This document shows positions 55,422 through 64,000 of a stretch of DNA of 64,000 nt, piece by piece. The stretch comes from Gamsiella multidivaricata (Eukaryota > Mortierellomycota > Mortierellomycetes > Mortierellales > Mortierellaceae). The DNA lies in assembly GCF_025024155.1 (NCBI RefSeq), contig NW_026251774.1, positions 1 to 64,000 of the forward strand, given 5' to 3'. The first letter of the stretch is position 1. Each line of letters begins with the position of its first letter. The notes beneath the pieces were generated by a model. That model was not told where the DNA came from. It searched no databases and saw only the letters and a list, made by a program, of their open reading frames with translations. A program made the position numbers and the translations under genes.

Positions 55422-55728
55422 TAAATTTCTACGGTTGGCTGTCCCAGCATAGACAATGCCATTAAAAAATCGACGGCTGGACTGTTTCACGTACAAAATA
55501 GACATCAAACTCTCGCCAAAAAGGGTTGTATTCTGTTTACGGTGGCATTACTTTTTGTCGTGGACTCTGAGGGATATATTTTTTTTATGAAGGAGCTTTT
55601 GTATGTAGTCAACTCAAAGCTGAAGTAGTTCGAACTGGTGAATGAAACAATTTCTAAAGTCATCGTCAAAGGGAGGGACTTTTAAAATTATGAATCCTGT
55701 TGAGATGAAAGCCAAGAACAGACCGAGG
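55408..55728. other. 321-bp insertion in the 3' end of copy 3
   Basis: Comparison with the relic at 1,925-2,083 shows continuous homology (AAAGTAT, then CAGACGCGTATC) interrupted here. No inverted ends, coding sequence or clear target duplication are visible. Reading it as an intron does not restore the ancestral frame. Confidence 0.65.
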
Positions 55729-56061
55729 CAGACGCGTATCAGGAGCATTGTTGAGACTCAGAAGCGTCTCGGTCGCAACACACGAAGTTCTTAAATAAAG
55801 AATATATTCCTTCTCAAAGTACACGTCAAGGGCAGATAAGACAACCCATCCGATGTTTACACAGCGCCTGCTTCGTAAAGAGGTCTGTTTCTTATGCTCC
55901 ATGATGCCTTTACCCTCGGCGAATGCATCAAGTGTTTTACATCGATTTCCTGCAGGGAGTGTTAAATATGACTGACAGCCCAGGTTGTCAAACAGATTAT
56001 TCCGGGCAGAAAACCCCCTCGACTTGACGTGTCGCGATACCGCCAGAATTTATTATTTATT
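55729..56061. other. Old 3' end of copy 3 and spacer
   Basis: The first ~70 bp encode the orphan tail (ETQKRLGRNTRSS, stop at about 55,794). The rest shows no gene. A GGTTGTCAAACAG motif lies near 55,982. Confidence 0.5.
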
Positions 56062-57800
56062 TCAAAAGGTATAGCGAAAGTTTGGATGCTTATCATTGAG
56101 GTCTCGAAGCTCCGCTTTCAAAAAGTATTTGAGCGAGTTCATCCTAAAGCTGACAGAGTAATTACGACAGTTGTTCTTGCGCTTCAATAGGAAACGCAGC
56201 AGGGCTAAAGCGATGACAATCATCATGCAGAAGACACTGATCAAATGGCCGCGTTCAGCGTCAAGAGCTCCAAGTCATACCCGATCATCGTCGGGGCCTC
56301 CAAGACCATCAATATCGTACCTCTCTGACGGGCAGCGCCATGTCCACAGGTGGAAGCATGGCGTCTAGTGATTGAGTGCCGTCCTTGAGGGCTTTGTGAG
56401 CCCCATCCATGCACGAGAATTGATGCCTGCTTGAGAGACGGCTGCTCCGCAGAGGAGGCCAAAGGATATATGCGGAACGTCTTAGTATTTCGTAAAAATA
56501 ATGAGCAAGGGCCACACAAGGCACTGACAAAGGCCACGACAAGCGCATTACTAGTAATGGCGACGAGCAAGTTAATCGCCATAAACAAATACACATTCCG
56601 ATCCTTGATCGCCACAACGTTATTTTGTCTCGAGATATGCTTCATCACCTTGACCTTTGTATCGTTCCTAATCCTACAAAATCGCAATTGACGTCTCCCG
56701 CTTGTTCGACCACGGTGCAGATTCTGGAGACTTGGTCAACAGGAACCACACCATACCCCGCCGACAGAACCGTCACCAAACTCTCCACAACAAAAGTCCA
56801 TTGCCAACTCTGAAGATCCAGTTTCCCATCCAAATTTCCTATCCCGCACGAGATGAAAGCTTGAAGTATCGCCATCCGGAAGGTCTGCTCGGATCGCTTA
56901 TAAAAAACATAGAGATGTAGATTAGGACACCGGGGACGAGCGCTGGTTCCGCGACACCGAAGAAGAATCGACCCACGGAGAGGAGGTGCAGGTCCTTTGT
57001 CTAGGCTAACCCAAACGTGGTGCAGTCCCTAGTGATACGGTTTAGTTAACGTTTATATAGAGCGAGAAGTAATATAAAAGAGGGAAAACGACTGGCTTAC
57101 CAAATAAACATCGGGGCTAGTAGCCAGACCTTTGGGGTCAAGTAGAGCAATACCAAGTTCGAAGTCACCCTCCGCCAGACCGCACCCCCACATGGAAGAT
57201 CGCCATCACCCACGTACACTGCTCCGGTGTCACATCCAACGCACTTTCAAACGCGAACAATTTCGCATTCAGCAGATTAGCACGATCTACGGAAGGTTAA
57301 ACCACAAAACGCGTCTTTGTGCGCACAGACCCAAAACGATTCGTTCCAGTCACACAGGAAGAAAGCTTACCGAGTGTCGAAACACCATAAAGCATCCCCA
57401 AGCTCGATAAGGTCCACCAATCGATCTTCCAGACCAGTCGCTTCTCTTCCGCTGGCGAATACTCAAACAATCCACCCGTGTTTGCGGGGTCGGTATCATC
57501 GGAATTCCGGGCCCCAGCGTGCTCAAGGAGCCAAGTTTGAGTGCGTGATCGATCTCTACCGTGGAGGGAGAGCGCGGAGTCTTTTCGGGATAGCGGTAGA
57601 TGCGGAAGTGGTCTCTTAAGCTGTGAGGCGGAACTTGAGAGTCGACTGAGGTGAGGAGTGCGTGGCCTGAATGTTGCGGATGGCCAAAGGGGGCGCTATC
57701 GCAGCCAGTGTTAAGGTGAGGAGGGCCAAGTGTTCTCTTGATTGAGTTCCAGTCGCTGCAGCCATCATCTTTAGAGTACGTGTTTGTCCAACACACATAT
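56062..57800 (-). pseudogene. MFS transporter of the allantoate-permease (Dal5-like) group, dead
   Basis: Minus-strand fragments in order are EEKRLVWKIDWWTLSSLGML near 57,455, RANLLNAKLFAFE and TWVMAIFHVGV near 57,210-57,290, NLVLLYLTPKVWLLAPMFI near 57,140, SVGRFFFGVAEPALVPG near 56,970, MAILQAFISCGIGNLDGKL and LQSWQWTFVVESLVTVL near 56,780-56,875, a YLFMAINLLVAIT span near 56,590, a TM segment near 56,190-56,240 and the end RDLNDKHPNFRYTF with a stop at 56,062. These match anion:cation symporter-type fungal MFS proteins. At least four frame changes and several stops break it, but splice sites near 57,370/57,296 and 57,100 still look usable. Confidence 0.8.
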
Positions 57801-58801
57801 CAATAGCAACAACAATACCAGTAACAAAAAAAGTTAATGGGGTGCTTTGACATTATGCATTAGATGTCATTTGCAGCCGACTCACATGAATGTCGCGTGT
57901 TTGATCGCAGCTTGTTGAGAGGTTCTTCATCCATGTCTTCATCACTCGTATCATCCCCTGAATACACATAACCGTTGTGTGAGTGAACAGTGGTCGTCGA
58001 GCTTGCAGTACTAAGCTGTTAGAGTACGCCGGTGGTAATAAATGAAACCAGATGGTATTTAACAATGCCATTGTCCCTAATTATTTCTTTCTAAAGTCGA
58101 GCGATTGTGTCTTCGACAGCGTGAATGGGTATGGCATGCGCGTATGTGGACAGGACTAACGGGAAAGAGTCGATCTACGAGTAATACTTATAATGGAAGG
58201 AAGTGTGTGGAATTTGGGCTGAGACATAAATGACTCTAGCGTCTTAGGTGACCAGGTTAGCTGGAGTAAGAGAAAAGAGTACAAGCAGAGAGTCTCGTCA
58301 AGATCGGTACACATGCGTGAGATTAAAGATGGTGTTTATGGATGTCTTCTGTCCGGCGTGAAGGTTTTAAATCGACACCGTTCGGTGACCCAAGAATGGG
58401 AAACCGCAAGAGTATGGTATAGGAATAGGAGGAGAAATGAAAAGAGGTAGAGAGTAAGGTAAATTAGAAGAATAAGCCGGAAGTACACAGACGAGGTATT
58501 AGTATCACAAATTAAATGGACGTTCATTGTGAGCAATCAACGTCTTGATCGCCGCTACGGCAGCACCACCGGGATGGCGGAGGAGATGTTGACCAAATTC
58601 GGTATTTCTGGACGTTTTAAAGCACAGTAACCGTGCATCCATATACAAACATATCAAAGGTGATGTCAGATCGAAGGCCCACTCCTAGCCTTTTGGATCT
58701 AAAGAGACGCTATTCTTCGTCATCATCTTTTGCGAAGCAGGCGCAACAGTGGATATCTTGGTCCAGTTTGAAGCAACCACACCAGCTTTATTTGTCACTC
58801 A
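57801..58801. other. Spacer, no supported gene
   Basis: Short ORFs on both strands have no recognisable domain. A 106-codon plus-strand frame at 58,633-58,953 overlaps the next gene antisense and is regarded as chance. Confidence 0.35.
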
Positions 58802-60403
58802 TTATGAACCCATGCTCCTTCTTAGATAGTCGCGAATCTCCTTTTTGTCCGTCGTCGCCAGATCAGGAAAGTAGAGGCCAGCAATCCTCGCACGAGGAAG
58901 GATCTGTGGATGATGGTGGTGGCGCTGATGTTGCTGTCGTACCGCAGATCTAGAGCCCCCAGTGGATTCTCCAGGGGCTGAGCCCAGTACTGCATGAGCC
59001 ACAGGATGCCGAGTGCTTCCGCGGATAAAATATCCTGCAGTCAAAAGCCCCGCAGCGAGTCCCACCCCCATGGCGACCTCCTGACTCGCCAGAAACTGAA
59101 CAATCCCGTCGACAGGTAAAGATGGGTCCAAGACCACAGGGTGCGCCTCAGTTGCAGGACCAGTGATTCCTTGTAGGCTTCCCGAATAAGGCAGTGCCAT
59201 GACACCCAGCATCGTGAACTTTCCCACAGTGGCCCCGACAAGTCCACCAAGTCCCATCTTAATCCAAAATGCCACTCTCGACTGCCTGCTCAAGGCTTCT
59301 GTAGCGCGCTGAATCAACTCATCGACTCTGGTATCCAGTTCTGTGGTGTCCGCAGAACGTCTCTGCAGCTGTCGTCGAGCCGCACTTGCAGCTCTCAGCA
59401 CATATCGATATGTAGCAAGATCCGGTTTGACACCACCTTGAGCGCTATGCATCATGTCGTTCAAGACTGAGGATGCCTCGTCGAAATGTCCTGTTATCGC
59501 GCAGACATTCAAGAACGCATTTGTGACTGGAAGAGAAAGAACCCTGGGCTGCCGCACTGTGTCGGACCTTCCTGCGTTGAGGTACAATCCCGTCGCGATG
59601 TCCTCATAGATGAAGCGAGCTTTCCTGTAGACCTCGTCCGCTGTGAACATGGACGACTGAAGAATGGTCTGTAAAAGATTTGACCCCAGATCGTTAGTGT
59701 CTGATTCGTAAATTTGATGCCCTTTGCGCGGCGAGTGCTTCTGTTTTGTATGGTGTCCATGATTGTGATCGATTGGCGACGCTGTAGCCCTGGACAGATC
59801 CGCGCATGCTGCCAGCATCGCAACCAATGCGCGCTCTGTCGGCTCGGGATGGCTCTTAAGATAGGATTCGATGCTTTTCTCGAGCTGTGTCGGGTTCTTG
59901 CACCGCTTGAAGTCAAGGGCTTCTGAATTGGTATACGAATATGGGTAAGGATCGGGAGCGCCGCCTTCTGGAGAGGCGCCAGAGGTCGAGGAGGATGCCA
60001 AAGATCGAGATGAGTGGTGTATGGTCCTGGCGAGCGGTCGAATCCCCCCGGTGAGGTTTTGAGGAGAGAAGATGGGCGACAGGAAGCAAGACGATGACGA
60101 CCCCTTGGGGGAAGAGGATAGCTGGATGATACTGTTGCAACGAACAGGAGCCAGGCAAAGTGGATGATGGTCCAGAAGAGCACCGTGTCTTAGTAGTAGC
60201 GAGCTGGCTGGTCGTCCTTTTCGCATCCTCCTAGCGTTCGATGACGAGTGTTGAATCGACGGTCCTGTATTGGCACCAAAGTCGGCGCCCGTAGACTGAT
60301 CAAGACAACGTTGGTGATGGAGTGGAGTCCTGCACGATCGGTTTGAATGAGCGAGTCTTTGGAGAGATCTCCTTCCTGTCCCTGAGGGCCATGATGCACG
60401 CAT
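58802..60403 (-). CDS. PPR-like mitochondrial membrane protein (predicted)
   Basis: From the first in-frame ATG at 60,403 the intronless frame gives 533 residues. The frame extends upstream to a GTG at 60,562, which is not used as a start. The N terminus (MRASWPSGTGRRSLQRLAHS) is Arg/Ser-rich without acidic residues, as in mitochondrial presequences, and the following ~100 residues stay low in acidic residues. Residues ~295-340 resemble a pentatricopeptide repeat (TNAFLNVCAITGHFDEASSVL, GVKPDLATYRYVLRAA). Two hydrophobic segments follow at about 385-405 (MGLGGLVGATVGKFTMLGVM) and 432-455 (VAMGVGLAAGLLTAGYFI). An inner-membrane protein with a short PPR-like part, perhaps in mitochondrial RNA metabolism, is plausible but not shown. 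Confidence 0.7.
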   Translation of the reverse strand: MRASWPSGTGRRSLQRLAHSNRSCRTPLHHQRCLDQSTGADFGANTGPSIQHSSSNARRMRKGRPASSLLLRHGALLDHHPLCLAPVRCNSIIQLSSSPKGSSSSCFLSPIFSPQNLTGGIRPLARTIHHSSRSLASSSTSGASPEGGAPDPYPYSYTNSEALDFKRCKNPTQLEKSIESYLKSHPEPTERALVAMLAACADLSRATASPIDHNHGHHTKQKHSPRKGHQIYESDTNDLGSNLLQTILQSSMFTADEVYRKARFIYEDIATGLYLNAGRSDTVRQPRVLSLPVTNAFLNVCAITGHFDEASSVLNDMMHSAQGGVKPDLATYRYVLRAASAARRQLQRRSADTTELDTRVDELIQRATEALSRQSRVAFWIKMGLGGLVGATVGKFTMLGVMALPYSGSLQGITGPATEAHPVVLDPSLPVDGIVQFLASQEVAMGVGLAAGLLTAGYFIRGSTRHPVAHAVLGSAPGESTGGSRSAVRQQHQRHHHHPQILPRARIAGLYFPDLATTDKKEIRDYLRRSMGS

Positions 60404-60674
60404 GCTTGAAACGGATGATGTAGAGATCAGTTCGGCGTTGTGGGAGGAGGAAGAGGAATAATACGTAGTGTGGATCACTATGTCGCAGGTCTTTCGTGAT
60501 CTGGCACATTTGAGTTTCCTGCACGACAGTTCGCGTGGGTTTCCACATGTATTACATTGCACTTCAACGCCCCCAATCTTTTATTAATTAATGAAGCGGA
60601 CTGCAACGCTTAGATGAATTCACTGAGTGTATGTACAGATATGAAGAAACAGGAAAGCAGCAGCAGCTAGCACT

Positions 60675-62331
60675 CTACTTAGAAAGCGCGAAACCTACGC
60701 GGTCCTTGCCGAGATCGTAGACACTGTAGTACTTTCGCAAGAACACGTCGCCAACAATCCAAAGGTCGCCAAGGGACTCAGGGAAATCCATGCCCATGAA
60801 GCCGCTGATGCACGATCCTCCAGCGTTGAGGATATAATCTGATCCCTTCAACTTGTACTCGGTCTTGCCGAAATAGAACGAGAACTCTGGCAGGTTCGGC
60901 ACCTCGGCACAATCGATCGTATACTGACCCGCATAGTTCTTCTTGGCGCCGATCTCCCTGTTAATCATATCCGCCATCGTGGTCTGAAGAACGATCAGCG
61001 AGCTTCCCGTATCAATGACCGCGCCGGCATTCATCTCGACTTCCTCCGTGCCCAGCCTGATCTTGGACAGATCAATCTCCCAGTATCCCTTGCGACGGAC
61101 ATTATGCCACTGCAGATCTCCCTTAAAGTGGTTCGAGTCCACACCCCCGAGCGTCATCTGGCCACCCAGGGTGTCGTCGGCATGGCCAAGGTAGAACCCA
61201 AAGACGGGCTCATCGATCAACTTTCGATCAACCATGTTGTAGAATGGCGGCACAACGCCCAGGACCGAGATAGTGTCATAGCCCAAACCAAAGATGCCGT
61301 CAAACTTGCCAAATGCAAACGCGAGGCCAGGCTCCTTGACAGACTCTCCAAAGTCCTGGCGCTTGACCACGAGGCCACCGACCTCGAGATGGTCATTGCT
61401 GATAATGCCCTCAAGAGATCCACTGCCATACTGGATCGCGAACTCGGTGCCGTTGGGGCGGAACGTCGATGATTTTTCAGAATCGAACCGGCGGTGAAGG
61501 AAACAGGCAATGGAGTTGCAGTGCGTAGAGGGAACCCAGAAGTTGGAGGAACCCGTGTCGAACACTACGGAGAAGGTCTGAGGAGGTGTACCGATGCTGA
61601 CATCGCCGTAGTACTAGCAAGACGTGGAAATCCGCTGTGTTAGATGGACCATGTCGCAAAGCGCTCACCCAAAACAGGTTCGGCATGGCTGGCATATATA
61701 TAGGCCAGGGAACGTCGTTTTCTGTTATTTCCTTCTGTCTGCAGTCCCTTGTGGAATCAAAGACATTTTGGGGCACCGTCACTTTTACGATGATCGCCGC
61801 CTACTTTTTCTTTTTTTGTTGTATCGAACGCGGGCATTGTGGAACATTTGCCAATAAACCGTTTCACTCTCCTTTTTTTTCTGCGCCAAGAAACAACTGT
61901 TACCCGCACAAAACGTGTGTTGCTCTTTACCTGTGCATTCATATAGTTGGAGAGAGGAACTCCATACGAAGGCTTGCCCTCTGCATCGAACCCCAGGACT
62001 TGGGTGGCCTGATCGATCTTGATCTTGCGGTTCGACGATCCAAAGTACTTCTGGGCCATGTATGAGCCAGCCTCGGCATAGGCCTGCATCTGTTGTGCAG
62101 GGGTGAGATCAGCCTTCTTGAGGTTGATGCTAAGTCGTCGTAGTAATATGAAGTCAGACCATGTTAAAGGTATGCGGCAAGCAGAGTACCAAGAGCATGA
62201 ACATTTGTATCTGGACTGAAGCACACTTGCACATATCACGGAATGATTGATGATGTCCCTTACCGTGTGAGCTCTGCTCGCGAGGCAACAGCCAAGGACA
62301 AGAGTCCTACGAGAAGAAGTGAAGACTTCAT
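60675..62331 (-). CDS. PEP4: Vacuolar-type aspartic proteinase (Pep4/saccharopepsin-like)
   Basis: Exons 62,264-62,331, 61,931-62,129 and 60,675-61,613 join in phase to 401 residues, the usual length. A signal peptide (MKSSLLLVGLLSLAVASRAE) is followed by a propeptide (INLKKADLTPAQQMQAYAEA) and a mature enzyme starting near VPLSNYMNAQYYGDVSIGTP. The two catalytic Asp motifs, FDTGSSNFWVP and VIDTGSSLIVL, and the flap Tyr (IQYGSGSLEG) are intact. The C terminus ends GKDRVGFALSK. Exon 2 stops exactly at NYMNAQ and exon 3 resumes with YYGDVS, which confirms the join. The enzyme should mature zymogens in the vacuole (family knowledge). It is divergent from MED11 with about 313 bp between starts. 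Confidence 0.93.
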
Positions 62332-62644
62332 AGTTGGGAGAAGTGAATGCTTTAGCAGGATAAAGCTACTAGTATTTTCGTTGTGGGATTGGACGCTGGT
62401 GGGTGTTGGACGTGGGAGGGAGTTGAATATGAGTGTGAGAAAGAGTAAAGCGAAAAAAAGAAGAATGATTTGGGCGAAGTGCGCCCATCAAAATGTGACT
62501 CGTCTGAAAGAAAAAGAGCGCGCGCACTTCCTTTCCCCCCCCCCTCCCCAAGTGGCTGAAACTATCCTGCACGATCGTTCATCCCTTCTCAGAGCAAGCA
62601 GGAAAGCAGCAAAGCAAGGGATCGGCAATCGCATTCACGACGCC
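62332..62644. promoter_or_regulatory. Shared divergent promoter, proteinase / MED11
   Basis: The 313-bp intergenic interval must hold both promoters. A C-run (CCCCCCCCCTCCCC) lies near 62,537-62,550. No clear TATA box is seen for either gene. Confidence 0.45.
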
Positions 62645-63521
62645 ATGGAGGACACAGACATGGCCAGCCCACCTGGCAGCTTTCAAGCGGCACCGTTTTC
62701 TGCATCGTTCCAATCCACAGAGTCGCAATCAGCATCAGTAACACCACCGTCCGCGTCGTCGCAACCCAGCCTGGCTCGAAAAAAGTCAAGGTCACTAAAG
62801 GCTGTAAATGACGGATACATATACCAGCCATACAAGGACTACATCCATGCAGATGGAAGCGCGCTCGATATAGATGGTGAGCCATCATTATCCAAGGATG
62901 ACAGCCAAGCGAGCGCCACCAGGATTCTTGAGTTGCGTGGACTTGAAAGGGTAAATAAATGACCTGCTCTAATGTCTTTGTTTGGATTCAAACCCTGCGG
63001 ATCAAATTCTCTGCAACAGCTCTAAACGCGATTTACTCCAATGGTCGTTAATATGAACGATTGTCTTTATAATCGTTCAATAGCGCATTGTCCAACTGCT
63101 GGAGACTGCTGGCCAAGCGATTCAGATCCTGAGTGGAGACACAGATGAGGATGAGAATGAAGAGACAGGGAAACAGTTGTTGTCTAACAGCTCACTATCA
63201 CCAGAAGCACGCCAAGCAATGGTCAGATCGTACGCGGACGAAAGAGCAAAGAAGTTTGAAACGTTTGCGGCAGGATATGCAACGCTGGTGAACGAGATTC
63301 AATCAGGATTGCGACGGCAGTTCCATTACTTGACAAAAGCGGGGATATCGTCCTCTCAGGTTCCGTTCAAGAACGTGGTCTATGGAGAGGAAAAGGAACT
63401 GGAGACATGGCTTAATGCGGTCGATGTTCTGAAGGAGAGTGCCAATGGATTGATCAACAAAGTCGAAAAGGATATTTTGGAGCCCATGGAGTCGTCGATA
63501 GTACCATCCATAGTTCCATGA
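62645..63521 (+). CDS. MED11: Mediator complex subunit 11
   Basis: Exons 62,645-62,950 and 63,084-63,521 join in phase 0 across a 133-bp GTAAAT...TAG intron to 247 residues. The Med11 core begins across the junction (ILELRGLERRIVQLLETAG), followed by QAIQILSGDTDEDENEE and helical segments (RSYADERAKKFETFAAGYA, ETWLNAVDVLKESANGLI). The N-terminal ~90 residues are Ser/Pro/Gln-rich and longer than in yeast Med11. Med11 pairs with Med22 in the Mediator head and contacts TFIIH and Pol II machinery (family knowledge). The assignment depends on the helical core and is good but not absolute. Confidence 0.8.
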
Positions 63522-63635
63522 GGAAATTGGATTAAACATACAGTTCTTTTTTCAATAATTCGTAATGCATTTATTCTGGCAACTTTCATGAGTGATGGGT
63601 TTGTTCGACATATTGTGCACCGTGCGCTGCTGGGA

Positions 63636-64000
63636 TTAGACCGTGCTCTTTTCCAGACGAAGAGCGAGATCGTCCAATTCATCCGCTAGCGCATCTCCAG
63701 CCTTTGATGGTTTTGTATTCGAGGCTTCCTTGGCTGCATCTGAGACGAGCACAAAATGAAACAATAAAGTCATTAGCAGCAATCCCAGCAAGTTACGACC
63801 AGAGAGGCTCATTACCATAAATTCACATTCATAATTGTTACCGTTGTCAAGAGGGGCATCAGAGCTGTACGGATGAAGGCGCATATAGGCGCTCACGTTC
63901 GCCTGGTAAATTAATTTCTCAAGATAGCGCCTCACACGAAGCAATTCGTCATCCGTCCCTGCCATCGCGAGACCCTGGTCAAAGTCCCTGAGAGCCACGC
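63636..64000 (-). CDS. 3' end of an unrecognised gene (partial)
   Basis: Two exons are visible, 63,842 to beyond the window edge and 63,636-63,739, joined in phase 1 across a 102-bp GTAACA...CAG intron. The encoded C terminus reads FDQGLAMAGTDDELLRVRRY, LEKLIYQANVSAYMRLHPYS, then SDAPLDNDAAKEASN and ends ELDDLALRLEKSTV. It is helical and acidic with no domain I recognise. The 5' part lies outside the window, so the length and start are unknown. Confidence 0.65.
   Translation of the reverse strand, partial: VALRDFDQGLAMAGTDDELLRVRRYLEKLIYQANVSAYMRLHPYSSDAPLDNGNNYECEFMVMSLSGRNLLGLLLMTLLFHFVLVSDAAKEASNTKPSKAGDALADELDDLALRLEKSTV

Noticed and set aside
54333..55508. Long antisense ORFs (up to 391 codons) opposite the subtilase genes, also at 5,608-6,255 and 6,562-7,065
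   Set aside because: They are mirror frames of GC-rich, codon-biased exons, lack domains, and their sequence follows the sense gene's codon pattern.
55404..55728. Reading the insertion in subtilase copy 3 as an intron
   Set aside because: GTATCT...AG ends exist, but the join yields a frame that stops after a few codons and does not restore the ancestral tail.
60404..60562. N-terminal extension (53 residues) of the PPR-like protein
   Set aside because: The first codon is GTG and a short ATG-TAA lies just upstream. The first true ATG at 60,403 gives a good mitochondrial presequence.
1..64000. Horizontal transfer of the subtilase genes from bacteria
   Set aside because: The domain plan resembles bacterial Vpr proteases, but the genes have fungal introns and codon use and this architecture is common in fungi. 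Nothing in the sequence argues for recent transfer.

Overview
The window looks like a nuclear genome segment of an early-diverging filamentous fungus, most probably Mortierellaceae (Mortierellomycota). The reasons are short GT-AG introns with GTAAGT-like donors, GC-rich coding sequence beside A/T-rich spacers, a full fungal housekeeping set (fused trehalose synthase/phosphatase, UDP-GlcNAc pyrophosphorylase, vacuolar-type aspartic proteinase, Mediator subunit) and a mixed load of decayed transposons. The species assignment is inference. ORF starts were checked for real ATG codons and intron joins were derived by hand from splice sites and reading phase.

Layout. 1-4.8 kb: deleted Mutator-like remnant carrying a small hAT-type MITE, the last 50-odd codons of a lost subtilase copy, and a 5'-truncated LINE. 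4.8-9.8 kb: block 1, with a secreted subtilisin-like protease (minus strand), its leader, a solo LTR and the start of an unrecognised cysteine/histidine coiled-coil gene. 10.5-12.3 kb: spacer and a long-TIR element. 12.7-32.4 kb: gene-dense core with a multi-pass membrane protein, a five-exon MMS2/UEV gene, trehalose-6-phosphate synthase/phosphatase, a CRAL-TRIO protein, an MLRQ/NDUFA4-like respiratory subunit, a coiled-coil protein, UAP1 and tRNA-Gly(GCC). 32.9-44.2 kb: transposon graveyard (Mutator-like, second long-TIR element with nested MITE, Ty3/gypsy chromodomain element, PIF/Harbinger element with transposase and accessory gene). 44.3-49.2 kb: block 2, the inverted copy of block 1. 49.2-51.5 kb: long-TIR element and a dead Harbinger accessory paralogue. 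51.6-55.4 kb: block 3, a third subtilase copy. 55.4-58.8 kb: dead MFS transporter. 58.8-64 kb: PPR-like mitochondrial protein, PEP4-like aspartic proteinase, divergent MED11, and the 3' end of a further gene.

The central structural feature is a ~5 kb subtilase module present three times (two copies facing each other across ~34.5 kb of core genes) plus a relic of a fourth. The copies are near-identical in leader, promoter, exon 1 and intron, but differ in clustered patches around the catalytic Asp, in the segment upstream of the catalytic Ser and near the C terminus. This suggests recent duplication with gene conversion. The most original candidate for something undescribed is the Cys/His coiled-coil gene family. 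It appears at three sites and lies antisense beside TG...CA solo LTRs at all of them, as if carried by an LTR element.
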